Shown here in pieces: positions 27,892-36,697 of a stretch of 64,000 nt of DNA. The translations under genes and the position numbers were made by a program. Source of the stretch: Halorubrum trapanicum (GTDB lineage Archaea; Halobacteriota; Halobacteria; Halobacteriales; Haloferacaceae); contig NZ_AP017569.1 in NCBI RefSeq assembly GCF_002355655.1, positions 1,364,001 to 1,428,000 of the forward strand. The letters are read 5' to 3'. The notes under the pieces are model-generated. The model searched no databases and was not told the DNA's origin. It was given only the letters and a program-made list of their open reading frames with translations. Each line of letters begins with the position of its first letter. The stretch's first letter is position 1.

Positions 27892-27954
27892 GGCGTCGCG
27901 CGCCCGTTCCACCCGCCCGACAGGCCTTTCTAACGGACCCGCGTTGGTGGAGGT

Positions 27955-29256
27955 ATGTCAGACGACGAGCCGAAGCAAGGGTCCGCCGAGGACCAGGGCC
28001 CCGTGACGATCACGCCGGCGCTCGCGGACCGACTCGCCGAGAAGCGCGAGGAGCTGTTCGAGGAGTTCGAGATCCGCGACGAGTTCCCGAGCGAGGTCCT
28101 CCGCGAGGCGGAGGCCCGGACCGAGGGCGTCTACGAGGAGATCGAAGCCGAGGTCGACGAGCGCGAGGACCTCCGCGACCTCACCACCTGGACCACCGAC
28201 CCGGTCGACGCGCAGGACTTCGACGACGCGATCTCCATCGAGCGCGAGGAGGGCGCCTACCGCCTGTGGGTCCACATCGCCGACGTGACCCACTACGTCA
28301 CCCCGGACACCGCGATGTGGGAGGAGGCGGTCGAGCGCGCCAACACCGTCTACCTGCCCGACTACACGATCCACATGCTCCCGCCGGTGCTGGCGGAGAC
28401 CGTCTGCTCGCTCGTGCCGAACGAGGACCGGCTCGCGCACACCGTCGAAATGGAGATCGACGAGGAGACGCTATCCTTCGAGGACATCGACATCTACAAG
28501 TCCGTCATCAACTCCGACGAGCGGCTCACCTACAAGGAGTGCGAGAACCGGCTGGAGGACCCCGACCTGCCACTGAGCGAGGAGAACCAGCTCGCCTTCG
28601 AGCTCGCGGACCGAATGCACGAGCAGCGCAAGGAGGACGGCTCGCTCGTCTTGAACCCCCGGCGCGACCGCGCGCACACCATCATCGAGGAGTCGATGCT
28701 GAAGGCGAACAAGGCGGTGACGCACACCCTGATGTGGGACCGCGGCGTCGAGGCGATGTACCGCGTCCACCCGCAGCCGACCCCCGACCAGTGGAACGAG
28801 GCCTTAAAAGAGATCCAGGAACTCGACGGCGTCTCCATCCCCGGCGACGCGTGGGGCGACGACCCGCGGAAGGCGGTCAACGCCGCCCTCGAAGAGTCGC
28901 CGGAGCGCCAGCTCAACAAGATCCAGCGCGCCGTGCTGAAGGTGATGCCCCGGGCGAAGTACATGAACGACCCGTTCGGCGGCCACCACGCGCTCAACTT
29001 CGACATCTACGGCCACTTCACCTCGCCCATCCGCCGCCTGTCGGACACGATCAACCACTGGATCGTCCACGAGAACGACGTGCCGGAGACCCTCGTGGAG
29101 CTCTGCGACCACGCCAGCGACAAGCAGAAGGACGGCGAGACCGCCGAGCGCCTTTATAAGCAGTTCCTCCAGGAGCAGGGGCTCGACCCGTACGCGGTCA
29201 ACAACCGCGGCGTCGAGGTCGTCGAGGACCCCGAAGAGGCGAAACACGCCGTCTGA
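27955..29256 (+). CDS. rnr: RNase R-type exoribonuclease (minimal RNB protein)
   Basis: A 433-aa protein consisting essentially of the RNase II/R catalytic RNB domain. The acidic cluster DAQDFDDA (D85-A92) supplies metal ligands. The basic signature FTSPIRRLSDT starts at F355. The cold-shock and S1 RNA-binding domains of bacterial RNase R (about 800 aa) are missing, as is known for haloarchaeal RNase R. It degrades RNA 3'-to-5'. The gene is monocistronic; ATG 27955 follows a short GC-rich leader. Confidence 0.93.
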   Translation: MSDDEPKQGSAEDQGPVTITPALADRLAEKREELFEEFEIRDEFPSEVLREAEARTEGVYEEIEAEVDEREDLRDLTTWTTDPVDAQDFDDAISIEREEGAYRLWVHIADVTHYVTPDTAMWEEAVERANTVYLPDYTIHMLPPVLAETVCSLVPNEDRLAHTVEMEIDEETLSFEDIDIYKSVINSDERLTYKECENRLEDPDLPLSEENQLAFELADRMHEQRKEDGSLVLNPRRDRAHTIIEESMLKANKAVTHTLMWDRGVEAMYRVHPQPTPDQWNEALKEIQELDGVSIPGDAWGDDPRKAVNAALEESPERQLNKIQRAVLKVMPRAKYMNDPFGGHHALNFDIYGHFTSPIRRLSDTINHWIVHENDVPETLVELCDHASDKQKDGETAERLYKQFLQEQGLDPYAVNNRGVEVVEDPEEAKHAV

Positions 29257-29274
29257 GCGGCCGTCAGCCGACGC

Positions 29275-30558
29275 TCAGTCCCGTCGCGTCGCGAACCGCG
29301 TGACCGCGGTCGCCGACAGCGCGCCGAGCGCCGCGATGACAGCTAAGACGAGGAACAGCTCCCGGGGCCCGGCCCGGGTGAGGACCGTCCCGGCCAGCGT
29401 GGAGCCGAGCGCGCCGATCCCGAAGATCCCGACGTACGTGTAGCCGAACGAGAGGCCGCGCGCCTCGCTCGGCGAGTACGCCGCCACCGTCGCCTGCGAG
29501 AGCGGCTGGACCGTGAACAGTGCGACGCCGAGCGCGAGCGACACCGCGACGAAGGTGGCGACCGCGCCCGTCGCGGGGATGAAAAGCAGCGCGAGCGCCG
29601 ACAGGACGCCCATCAGCGCCATCAGCCCCCACTCCGGCGGGACGCGGTCGGCGATCCGGCCGCCGAGGTACTGACCGAACACGCCGACCGTGAGGACCGC
29701 GACGTAGAGGTACCGGCCCACGTCGAACTGGTCGGCGTACGGGCTCGACGGGTCGACGAGCCGGACGTCGACGAGGCCGCCGAGCACGTCGCCGAGGAGG
29801 TCCGGGAGGAACGTGAGGAACGTCCGGTAGTAGAGCCCGCTGAACGTGACGAACGCGAACACGATCAGGAAGCCGCCGGCGATCAGCAGCCGCGTGTCCG
29901 TCGCGATCGACGACAGCGAGACCTCGCCCTTCGCGCCGCCGGACGAGTCGCCGGGCGGGTTCGTCTCGTCGTCCGAGCCGGCACCGTCGGCGGCCGCGGA
30001 CGAGAGCGCCGCGTCGACGTCGACGGTGACCCCGTACGCGGCGACGGCGACCGCGGGGAGCGCGAGCGCCGCGGTGACCAGCCGCCAGTCGAACGCCAAG
30101 AGCAGCAGCGCGGTCGCGAGGGGGCCGAGCGCGATGCCGAGGTTCCCGCCGATCCCGTGGTAGCCGAGCGCGGTCCCGCGCTGGTCGACCGACTTCGAGA
30201 GCAGCGACAGCCCCGCGGGGTGATAGACGCTGGCGGTGAGTCCCCACACCGCGATGGCCGCGGCGAGGACGGGCAGCGTCGGCGCGGCGCTCACCAGGAG
30301 GAACGATCCCCCCATGCCCGCGAGGCAGGCGAGGATCAGCGGCTTCGACCCGAAGCGGTCGACCAAGATGCCGCCCGGCAGCGCACCGAGGCCGAACAGC
30401 CCGTAGCCGAGCGTGACGACGACGCCGAGCGCGGCCGCGGTCGTCGAGAACTCCCCGACCCACACCGTCAACAGAATCGGGATCGACAGCTCGTAGGTGT
30501 GGACGAGCCCGTGCGACCCCGCGGTGAATTTGACGATCCGGCGCTCGGCGGCGTCCAT
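29275..30558 (-). CDS. MFS transporter
   Basis: A 427-aa major facilitator superfamily protein with about twelve membrane segments. The loop between helices 2 and 3 reads GALPGGILVDRFGSKPL, the usual MFS G-x-x-x-D-R-x-G motif. A long acidic cytoplasmic loop separates the two six-helix halves (about residues 170-210). Substrate unknown. It converges on the RNase R gene with an 18-base gap. ATG 30558 is chosen because it starts the protein just before the first helix; the longer upstream frame overlaps the small membrane protein region. Confidence 0.88.
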   Translation of the reverse strand: MDAAERRIVKFTAGSHGLVHTYELSIPILLTVWVGEFSTTAAALGVVVTLGYGLFGLGALPGGILVDRFGSKPLILACLAGMGGSFLLVSAAPTLPVLAAAIAVWGLTASVYHPAGLSLLSKSVDQRGTALGYHGIGGNLGIALGPLATALLLLAFDWRLVTAALALPAVAVAAYGVTVDVDAALSSAAADGAGSDDETNPPGDSSGGAKGEVSLSSIATDTRLLIAGGFLIVFAFVTFSGLYYRTFLTFLPDLLGDVLGGLVDVRLVDPSSPYADQFDVGRYLYVAVLTVGVFGQYLGGRIADRVPPEWGLMALMGVLSALALLFIPATGAVATFVAVSLALGVALFTVQPLSQATVAAYSPSEARGLSFGYTYVGIFGIGALGSTLAGTVLTRAGPRELFLVLAVIAALGALSATAVTRFATRRD

Positions 30559-30636
30559 GTGGATCCGGGGTTCGTCGGGTCGGGTGATAACCTCGGGGGT
30601 AGCCGCCGCGGTTGCCGAGAGTCGAGGGCGCCGGCG

Positions 30637-30765
30637 CTACAGCGACGAGGTGTACAGCAGCAGCCCGACAGAGATGATGGTGACGAGCAGAATCCACCCG
30701 ACCATGATGATCCCCATCTGTCGGTGCGTGAGGTTCGTTCCTTCGAGTATCTCGGAGACGCCCAT
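30637..30765 (-). CDS. 42-aa single-span membrane protein
   Basis: ATG 30765 encodes 42 residues: a polar N-terminus (MGVSEILEGTNLTHRQMG) and one hydrophobic helix (about residues 19-38, IIMVGWILLVTIISVGLLLY). A strong TATA-like GCTTATATATC (30796-30786, minus strand) lies about 25 nt before the ATG, so it has its own leaderless promoter. It precedes the MFS gene on the same strand by 78 nt. I do not recognise a named family. Confidence 0.7.
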   Translation of the reverse strand: MGVSEILEGTNLTHRQMGIIMVGWILLVTIISVGLLLYTSSL

Positions 30766-30785
30766 ACGACGCTCAACTTACTCGG

Positions 30786-30796
30786 GATATATAAGC
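30786..30796 (-). promoter_or_regulatory. TATA box of the 42-aa membrane protein gene
   Basis: GCTTATATATC on the minus strand, about 25 nt upstream of ATG 30765. Confidence 0.6.
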
Positions 30797-30861
30797 GGTC
30801 TGGGTCGGGGAGGTACCAGCGGAACGTCGACCGATCGGCCGGTGGTCGTCACGCTAAAGCC

Positions 30862-30871
30862 CGATTAATCG
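30862..30871 (+). promoter_or_regulatory. perfect palindrome upstream of the phosphoesterase gene
   Basis: CGATTAATCG is a perfect 10-bp palindrome ending 16 nt before ATG 30888. It lies just downstream of a TAAAGC TATA-like stretch, a position compatible with a repressor site. Confidence 0.3.
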
Positions 30872-30887
30872 AAAGCACTCGTATTCG

Positions 30888-31445
30888 ATGGAGTACCTGG
30901 TCTCAGATCTCCACCTCGACCACGACAATATCATCGACTACTGCGATAGACCGTTCGGCTCGGTCGAAGAGATGAACGAGACGCTGGTCGAGCGGTGGAA
31001 TCGCGTCGTCGATCCGACCGACGAGGTGTTGTACGGCGGCGACCTGACGATCCGCAGTTCAGCGGGAGCCCTGTTGGACTGGCTCGACGAACTCAACGGC
31101 GAGCTCGTCTTCCTCATCGGAAACCACGACGGGACGATACTGGAGCGGTTGGACGGGGTTCAGTTCGTCGAGGAGTTCCGCTTCGAGCGGCGGGGGGTCC
31201 CGTTCCACGCCGTCCACGACCCGGCGGACGGACCGTCGAACCCGAAGGGCTGGGTACTCCACGGCCACCACCACAACAACTGGCCGGATCGGTTCCCCTT
31301 CATCGACCACGACGCCCGCCGCGTGAACATCTCGATCGAACTGCTGGACTACCGTCCGCTGGCGACCGACAGGCTGGTCGATTTCTTGGCCCTCGGTGAG
31401 GGTTTCCCGGACCGAGCCGCCGCTGAGAACGCGCTATCGACGTAG
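30888..31445 (+). CDS. calcineurin-like metallophosphoesterase
   Basis: A 185-aa metallophosphoesterase of the phage-like/short archaeal type. Metal motifs in order: SDLHLDHDNII (D7, H9), LYGGDLTI, FLIGNHDG, HAVHDPAD and LHGHHHNNW. It lacks extra domains, and the substrate is unknown. Codon usage is less extreme in G+C than its neighbours, with several AT-ending codons in the first 40 residues (GATATCATCGAC-type), which hints at later acquisition. It sits next to the tRNA-Ala gene, a common integration site. Confidence 0.88.
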   Translation: MEYLVSDLHLDHDNIIDYCDRPFGSVEEMNETLVERWNRVVDPTDEVLYGGDLTIRSSAGALLDWLDELNGELVFLIGNHDGTILERLDGVQFVEEFRFERRGVPFHAVHDPADGPSNPKGWVLHGHHHNNWPDRFPFIDHDARRVNISIELLDYRPLATDRLVDFLALGEGFPDRAAAENALST

Positions 31446-31455
31446 CAGTCTGCGG

Positions 31456-31472
31456 GAAGTGGACTCGCGGGG
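31456..31472. repeat. direct copy of the tRNA-Ala 3' end (possible att scar)
   Basis: The 17 bases GAAGTGGACTCGCGGGG are repeated exactly at 31543-31559, where they cover the 3' end of the tRNA-Ala gene. The two copies start 87 bases apart. Duplicated tRNA 3' ends are left by tyrosine integrases that use tRNA genes, so this is a candidate attachment-site remnant. Confidence 0.5.
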
Positions 31473-31506
31473 GTCCCGCGAGCGAACGGAGTGAGCGAGT
31501 GGGACC
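31472..31506. repeat. hairpin with a GCGAACGRAGTGAGC-type loop
   Basis: GGTCCC (31472-31477) pairs with GGGACC (31501-31506) around a 23-base loop containing AGCGAACGGAGTGAGCG. The same loop motif recurs at 42771-42788 and within repeat element C. Confidence 0.45.
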
Positions 31507-31546
31507 AAGCGAGGGAACGACTAAGCGAACGAAGAGAGTGAAGAAG

Positions 31547-31618
31547 TGGACTCGCGGGGATTTGAACCCCGGGCCTCTTCCTTGCGAAGGAAGCGATCTG
31601 CCACTGATCTACGAGCCC
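31547..31618 (-). tRNA. tRNA-Ala (anticodon CGC)
   Basis: A complete cloverleaf on the minus strand. The acceptor arm is GGGCTCG with CGAGTCC. The D arm is GATC-AGTGGCA-GATC. The anticodon stem is CTTCC/GGAAG around the loop TTCGCAA, with CGC at positions 34-36. The T arm is CGGGG-TTCAAAT-CCCCG and the discriminator base is A. No CCA is encoded. It reads GCG alanine codons, which are frequent in this genome. Confidence 0.93.
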
Positions 31619-31877
31619 TCATCACGAATCAATCCCCGTTCGTATTTGTACCTTACCTTTCGCTGACCGGTGCGGGAGACGCTCACATCCGAGAACCGAA
31701 CAGATTCGGTGGATCACCGGAGTCGCCGCGAAGCCGACCGGCACCGACGGGATTACATATCCAGCGCGGGAACCATCTCGTCCAGCAGTCACCGGTCGGT
31801 TCCGCCGACTGATTAACGTTTTTGAGATGCGCTCCATATTCGTTACCCTTTTGCCCGCGGACGACCGAACTCCGGGT

Positions 31878-32636
31878 ATGACAGACGCGACGGCGACCGA
31901 CGCGGCGGCCGACGTGGACCCGGCTGCGCTCGCGGCCCTCAAACACGTCGGGCTGGTCGGCGGCCTCTCCGAGACGAAGGTGTCGTGTGCGGCGCTGGGG
32001 GACCGGCTCGACGCCTCCACGCAGACCGCCTCCCGACGCCTCCAGACGCTCGAATCCGCGGGCTACGTCGAGCGCGACGTGGTCAGCGACGGGCAGTGGG
32101 TTCGGGTGACCGACGCGGGCGAGGCCGCGCTCCGCGCGGAGTACGCCGACTACCGCCGGCTGTTCGAGTCGGACGTCGAGCTCTCGCTCCGCGGCTCGGT
32201 CACCGGCGGGATGGGCGAGGGGCGGCACTACATCACGCTGCCGGGGTACGCCGAGCAGTTCCGCGAGCGGCTCGGCTACGACCCGTTCCCGGGCACGCTC
32301 AACGTCGACCTCACCGAGGAGAGCGTCCGCCGGCGCGGCGAGATGGCCGGCATCGACGCCGTCCCCATCGACGCGTGGGAGGGCGAGGACCGCACCTACG
32401 GCGCCGCCACCTGCTACGGGGTCACCCTCGTCGCGGGCGACGAGCGGTACGAGGAGGTCCACGCCATCGTCCCCGACCGGACCCACCACGACGACGACCA
32501 GCTCGAGCTGATCGCGCCGGACCGCCTGCGCGACGCGCTCGACCTCACTGACGGCGACAGCGTGGAGGTCCGCGTCGAGCCGACGAGCCGCGCCGACGAG
32601 CCGGGAGCGACCGCGGTCGAGACGGAGGCCGCCTGA
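31878..32636 (+). CDS. ribK: CTP-dependent riboflavin kinase with N-terminal wHTH (RbkR/RibK)
   Basis: A 252-aa two-domain protein. Residues about 15-85 form a winged helix ([23 protein letters not shown] and [24 protein letters not shown]). Residues about 95-235 are the archaeal riboflavin kinase, with [27 protein letters not shown] and the [10 protein letters not shown] segment. It phosphorylates riboflavin to FMN using CTP. The fused form (RbkR) is known to regulate riboflavin genes. ATG 31878 is used; a 17-codon extension lacks support. Its stop overlaps the ribB start by one base. Confidence 0.95.
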   Translation: MTDATATDAAADVDPAALAALKHVGLVGGLSETKVSCAALGDRLDASTQTASRRLQTLESAGYVERDVVSDGQWVRVTDAGEAALRAEYADYRRLFESDVELSLRGSVTGGMGEGRHYITLPGYAEQFRERLGYDPFPGTLNVDLTEESVRRRGEMAGIDAVPIDAWEGEDRTYGAATCYGVTLVAGDERYEEVHAIVPDRTHHDDDQLELIAPDRLRDALDLTDGDSVEVRVEPTSRADEPGATAVETEAA

Positions 32637-33379
32637 TGCGCGCCGACGTCGACGCCGACCCGGAGGCGAGCCCGGGCGCCGGCGAGTCGACCGACGCCGC
32701 CGAGTCCGCGGACGCGACCGACCCCGTCGAGCGCGCGCTCGACGCCTTCCGCGCCGGCGACCCGGTCTGCGTCCACGACTTCGCGGACCGCGAGGGGGAG
32801 ACGGACATCGTCTACCCGGCCGGCGCCGTCGACGAGGCCGCGGTCGCGCACATGCGCAACGACGCGGGGGGCCTGATCTGCGTGGCCGTGAGCGACGCGG
32901 TCGGCGACGCGTTCGACCTGCCGTTCCTCGCGGACGCGCTCGACCACCCCGCGGTCGACGACGACCCCGACTACGACGACCGCTCCTCCTTTTCGCTGCC
33001 GGTGAACCACCGCGAGACGTTCACCGGGATCACCGACGCCGACCGCGCGAAGACCATCGTCGAGGTGGCGAACGCCGCCGGCCGCGTCCGGAAGGACCCG
33101 ACCGGCTACGGGCCGGAGGACTTCGCGGCGGAGTTCCGCGCGCCCGGCCACGTCCACGTCCTGCGCGGCGACCGCGACGGCCTCTCCGGGCGGACGGGCC
33201 ACACCGAACTCGGCCTCGCGATGGCCGAGGCCGTGGGCGCCGCGCCCGCCGCCGTCGTCTGCGAGATGCTCGACGACGAGACGGGCGACGCGCTCGCGCC
33301 CGCCGACGCCGCCGCCTACGCGGCCCGCCGCGACATCCCGTACGTCGAGGGCGCGGCGCTCGTCGAAGCGCTGAAGTAA
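32636..33379 (+). CDS. ribB: 3,4-dihydroxy-2-butanone 4-phosphate synthase
   Basis: A 247-aa DHBP synthase that makes the four-carbon precursor of riboflavin from ribulose 5-phosphate. Signature elements are DREGETDIVYPA (acidic metal-binding loop), MRNDAGGLICVAVS, SFSLPVNHRETFTGITDADRAKTI and LSGRTGHTELGLAMA. An acidic ~35-residue N-terminal leader precedes the domain. ATG shares its A with the ribK TGA (TGATG), so it is translationally coupled to the kinase. Confidence 0.96.
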   Translation: MRADVDADPEASPGAGESTDAAESADATDPVERALDAFRAGDPVCVHDFADREGETDIVYPAGAVDEAAVAHMRNDAGGLICVAVSDAVGDAFDLPFLADALDHPAVDDDPDYDDRSSFSLPVNHRETFTGITDADRAKTIVEVANAAGRVRKDPTGYGPEDFAAEFRAPGHVHVLRGDRDGLSGRTGHTELGLAMAEAVGAAPAAVVCEMLDDETGDALAPADAAAYAARRDIPYVEGAALVEALK

Positions 33380-33399
33380 CCGACCACCGTGCTGTGCGG

Positions 33400-33840
33400 C
33401 GGCGCGCGCCTGCGAGCGGTCGCCCCCGGCGACCGCGAGCCAGCACGCGCGAGGGACGCGGCGAACGCGAGCGGCGAAGCCGCGAGTCGTGAGCCGCGAG
33501 GCTGGGGAGGTGTGAGGCTGCGGTGCTGTGCGGTGCGGGGTGGGACTCAAAGGGGCAGTCGCGAGGACAGCGCAGGCGACGCAAGCACTGGAAGGAGCGA
33601 ACGAAGTGAGCGACTGAAGCGCGCAGCGAGCGTGCGCTGTCCTCGCGACTGGGGCTTTGGAAGTATTCTCCGCCGATCCGTTGTCAGCTATTTATAACCG
33701 AGCGACTGGGGCTTTGGAAGTGTTTGCCGTCGATCCGCAGTCTGCTATTTATAACCGAGCGACTGGGGCTTTGGAAGTGTTTGCCGCCGATCCGCAGTCT
33801 GTTATTTATAAATGAGCGGCTGGAGCTTCGGAGCGGTTCG
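33400..33840 (+). repeat. intergenic structured element, copy C
   Basis: Third copy of the four-copy element, downstream of ribB. Stem 1 is CGCGGC/GCCGCG (33457-33462 with 33493-33498). The core GAGGCTGGGGAGG to GGGACTCAAAGGGGCAG leads directly into stem 2, a perfect 19-bp inverted repeat (33556-33574 with 33634-33652). The GCCGGCGGC and GTGGCGC hairpins of copies A and B are absent here. The stem-2 loop contains GAGCGAACGAAGTGAGCGAC. The tail holds the best-preserved tandem repeats. No gene is supported in the whole ~550-base gap between ribB and ilvE. Confidence 0.72.
33648..33840 (+). repeat. 56-57-bp tandem repeats with TATA boxes (copy C tail)
   Basis: Units start at 33648, 33705, 33761 and 33818 (periods 57, 56, 57). 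The first three read GACTGGGGCTTTGGAAGT and end with ATTTATAA; the second and third are nearly identical. Each box sits about 27 nt before the GAAGT of the next unit, the spacing of a promoter to a start site. Confidence 0.78.
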
Positions 33841-33933
33841 CCGTCGCTCCGTCACCGGAGTCTGATCTCGCTTCCTCGCGACAGCCCCGGCCGGTTGTTA
33901 CAGTTTTAAGCCCGCCGGCCGCAACCACGTACC

Positions 33934-34863
33934 ATGGGATTCGACGAGATGGACGTCGACACGATCTGGAAGAACGGGGAGTTCCTCGACTGGGAGGACG
34001 CGACGACCCACGTTCTGACCCACGCGCTCCACTACGGGAGCGGCGTGTTCGAAGGCGTCCGCTGTTACGACACGGAGCAGGGACCGGCGATCTTCCGCTG
34101 GGAGGAACACCTCGACCGGCTGTTCGACTCCGCGAAGATGTACGACATGGACATCGAACACTCCCGCGAGGAGATCACCGAGGCGACCCTCGAACTGCTC
34201 GACCGGCAGGACCTCGACTCCGCGTACATCCGGCCGATCGCCTACTACGGCTACGACTCGCTGGGCGTCTCCCCGAAGGACTGCCCGACCGACCTCGTCC
34301 TCGCGGCGTGGCCGTGGGGCGCGTACCTCGGCGAGGAGGCCCTCGAAGACGGCGTCGACGTGATGGTCTCCTCGTGGCGGAAACACGCCTCCTCGCAGGT
34401 GCCGACGAACGTGAAGACGACCGGCCTCTACGTCAACTCCATGCTGGCGGGCGAGGAGGCGCGCCGGAACGGCTACGTCGAGGCCATCGTCCTCAACAAG
34501 GAGGGCAACGTCGCGGAGGGCCCCGGCGAGAACATCTTCATGGTCAACGACGGCGAGATCTACACCACCGGGCCCGCCCAGTCCATCCTCGAAGGGATCA
34601 CCCGCGACACCGTGATCGCCCTCGCCGAGGAGCGCGGCTACGAGGTCCACGACGAGGCGGTCATCTCCCGCGGCCAGCTGTACACCGCCGACGAGCTGTT
34701 CTTCACGGGCTCCGCCGCGGAGGTCACCCCGATCCGCTCGGTCGACGACACCGAGATCGGCGCGGGCACCCGCGGGCCGGTCACCGAGGAGCTCCAGCAG
34801 GCCTTCTTCGACCTGGTCGAGCGGCGGACGGACGACCACGACGAGTGGTTCACCTACCTCTAA
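33934..34863 (+). CDS. ilvE: branched-chain amino acid aminotransferase
   Basis: A 309-aa fold-type IV PLP enzyme. It catalyses the last step of Val, Leu and Ile synthesis, with glutamate as amino donor. The PLP lysine is K161 in VPTNVKTTGLYVNSML. Also visible are HALHYGSGVFEGVRCY at the N-terminus, EAIVLNKEGNVAEGPGENIF, and ELFFTGSAAEVTPI. Length is normal. Start MGFDEMDVDTIW; the upstream TTGTTACAGTTTTAAGCC carries a TATA-like TTTTAAG about 30 nt before the ATG. The gene is monocistronic. Confidence 0.96.
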   Translation: MGFDEMDVDTIWKNGEFLDWEDATTHVLTHALHYGSGVFEGVRCYDTEQGPAIFRWEEHLDRLFDSAKMYDMDIEHSREEITEATLELLDRQDLDSAYIRPIAYYGYDSLGVSPKDCPTDLVLAAWPWGAYLGEEALEDGVDVMVSSWRKHASSQVPTNVKTTGLYVNSMLAGEEARRNGYVEAIVLNKEGNVAEGPGENIFMVNDGEIYTTGPAQSILEGITRDTVIALAEERGYEVHDEAVISRGQLYTADELFFTGSAAEVTPIRSVDDTEIGAGTRGPVTEELQQAFFDLVERRTDDHDEWFTYL

Positions 34864-34902
34864 GCCGGGACGTCTGACCACGGGCGGACGCCCCGAATCG
34901 CC

Positions 34903-35616
34903 TCACTCGGCCGAACTGCTTCCCTCCGCCGCCGACCCCTCCCCGTCGCCGGGGGTCCCGTCGGTCCGGACGTGTCCGAACCCGTCGGCGGTGTCCGCGC
35001 CGTCGCCCTCGCCCGGGTTCTCCTCGTGGACGGGGACCTGATGGGCCGACTCCGCGAACCCGGCGGAGAGGACGCGGGTCATCCCCTCCTCGACGGTCTC
35101 GCCGGTCTCCTCGATCTTCTCGGGCTCGACCTCGATGACGAAGCCGGTGGTGATGTTCGGCGCGGTCGGCATGAATAAGACGATCTTGCCGTCGCGGGTC
35201 TTCTTCCCGGTGCGGAACGCGGTCATCCGGATCCCGGGCCACGTCTCGATGTACACCGGGCTCTGCAGCTCGTCGGTGCCGGAGACGGCCGTCTCGATCG
35301 CGAGCTTCGAGGCGTTGTACACCACCCGCAGCGCCGGGATACGGTTTATCGCGTCGTCCACCGCCGACTCCGCTAAGCGTCCGAGGGTGGTCCGCATGAA
35401 GTAGCCGACCGCGAGGACGACGGTCGCGAACACCGCGAACGCGATCACCACCCGGGAGACGGGCTCTAACGGCGCCGGGATGACCTCGGGCTGGAGCCCC
35501 TCGATGAGCGGGATCGAGGCGATGTACTGGTAGATCCAACGGAGGACTAAGAGTAAAACGAGGAGCGGCGACAGCACGATGAGCCCGCTGGCGAAGTCGC
35601 GTTTCCACGTGGACAT
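34903..35616 (-). CDS. DUF502 family membrane protein
   Basis: A 237-aa protein with two membrane segments (about residues 10-30 and 55-78). A conserved soluble region follows: [38 protein letters not shown] and [19 protein letters not shown]. The C-terminal 50 residues are an acidic, variable tail. The DUF502 family is widespread in archaea, bacteria and plants (COV/LCV in plants), without a defined biochemical role. ATG 35616. Confidence 0.9.
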   Translation of the reverse strand: MSTWKRDFASGLIVLSPLLVLLLVLRWIYQYIASIPLIEGLQPEVIPAPLEPVSRVVIAFAVFATVVLAVGYFMRTTLGRLAESAVDDAINRIPALRVVYNASKLAIETAVSGTDELQSPVYIETWPGIRMTAFRTGKKTRDGKIVLFMPTAPNITTGFVIEVEPEKIEETGETVEEGMTRVLSAGFAESAHQVPVHEENPGEGDGADTADGFGHVRTDGTPGDGEGSAAEGSSSAE

Positions 35617-35701
35617 CTATCGGATAGGTATGTGTCGGCAATCCTTAAAGGGGCTTCTACGCGTCGACGGCCCGCGGTCGACCCGCCCGGATTCGCCCCG
35701 A

Positions 35702-36541
35702 CTACCGCCCCAGCACCGCACGCGCCGCGAACGTCAGGTTCTCCTTGCGCTCGCGGACGCGCCGATAGAAGTACGAGAGCCACTTGTCGCCGTACGGCGC
35801 GTACTGGTACACGTCGACCCCCTGCGCGGCGAGGTCGCGCTGCGCGTCCTCGCGGACCCCCATCAGCATCTGGACCTCGTAGTCGGCGCCGTGCTCGCGC
35901 GCGAGCCGGTCCGCCAACGAGATCATCTCGGGGTCGTGGCTGCCGACCGCGATCCCCCGGTCGCGGCGCTCGAAGAGGAAGCGGAGGTCGTCGCGGTACG
36001 CCTCGTCGACGCGCGCCTTGTCCGTGTACGCGATCGACGACGGCTCGTCGTACGCGCCCTTCACGAGCCGGATCTCGCCCGGGAGGTCGACGAGGCGGTC
36101 GAGGTCGTCCGCGGTCCGCCTGAGGTTCGACTGGACGCACTGGCCGACGCTCCACGGGTAGTCGGCGGCGATGGACTCGAAGGCGTCGAGGGTGGCGTCG
36201 GTGGTGTCGGCGTCCTCCATGTCGCACCAGACGAACGCGTCGAGCTCGGCGGCGCGCGCGACGATCTCGCGGTAGTGCTCCTCGAACAGGTCCACCGAGA
36301 CGTCCATCCCGATCTGGGAGGGCTTCACGGAGACGCAGGCGTCGAGGCCGCTGTCGGCGATGTCGTCGAGCAGTTGGAGGTAGGCGTCCGCGTCCGCGCG
36401 GGCGCCCGCAACGTCGTCGTAATGCTCGCCGAGCAGGTTCAGGATGACCGCGACGCCGTCCTCGTTCGCGGCGCGGGCGTGGTCGAGGGCCGCCGGAACG
36501 CTCTCGCCGGCGACGAACCGCCGGGCGATCGGGGGGATCAT
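35702..36541 (-). CDS. proline dehydrogenase
   Basis: A 279-aa FAD-dependent monofunctional proline dehydrogenase (PRODH/PutA barrel). It oxidises proline to pyrroline-5-carboxylate. Visible motifs are [47 protein letters not shown] and the C-terminal [20 protein letters not shown]. Length matches stand-alone archaeal and bacterial PRODH. ATG 36541 opens the domain; the long upstream frame is not real. The P5C dehydrogenase partner is not in this window. Confidence 0.94.
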   Translation of the reverse strand: MIPPIARRFVAGESVPAALDHARAANEDGVAVILNLLGEHYDDVAGARADADAYLQLLDDIADSGLDACVSVKPSQIGMDVSVDLFEEHYREIVARAAELDAFVWCDMEDADTTDATLDAFESIAADYPWSVGQCVQSNLRRTADDLDRLVDLPGEIRLVKGAYDEPSSIAYTDKARVDEAYRDDLRFLFERRDRGIAVGSHDPEMISLADRLAREHGADYEVQMLMGVREDAQRDLAAQGVDVYQYAPYGDKWLSYFYRRVRERKENLTFAARAVLGR

Positions 36542-36665
36542 ACGTACGGTTCCGGTCGGCGCGAACTTTACTGTTGCCGACCCGGCGGCCGTGACCGCGA
36601 GTCCGCGTCGGGAAGGGCGACCGGGAGGAGGGGGAAAGGGCGTCGCGACGGAAACGGATCCGGGG

Positions 36666-36672
36666 TTTATAA
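36666..36672 (+). promoter_or_regulatory. TATA box of carS
   Basis: TTTATAA, 26 nt upstream of ATG 36698. Confidence 0.6.
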
Positions 36673-36697
36673 CACGCCGCGCGCCGCCGGTGGGGAC

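Noticed and set aside
31546-31812. 88-aa frame MDSRGFEPRASSLR over the tRNA
   Set aside because: This is the antisense translation of the tRNA-Ala gene and its flank.
31619-31877. FMN riboswitch upstream of ribK
   Set aside because: No conserved RFN-element sequence is visible; archaeal rib genes are regulated by RbkR-type proteins instead.
24458-33840. CRISPR array reading of the regularly spaced repeats
   Set aside because: Whole 57-base units repeat head to tail with no unique spacers, and no cas gene is present.
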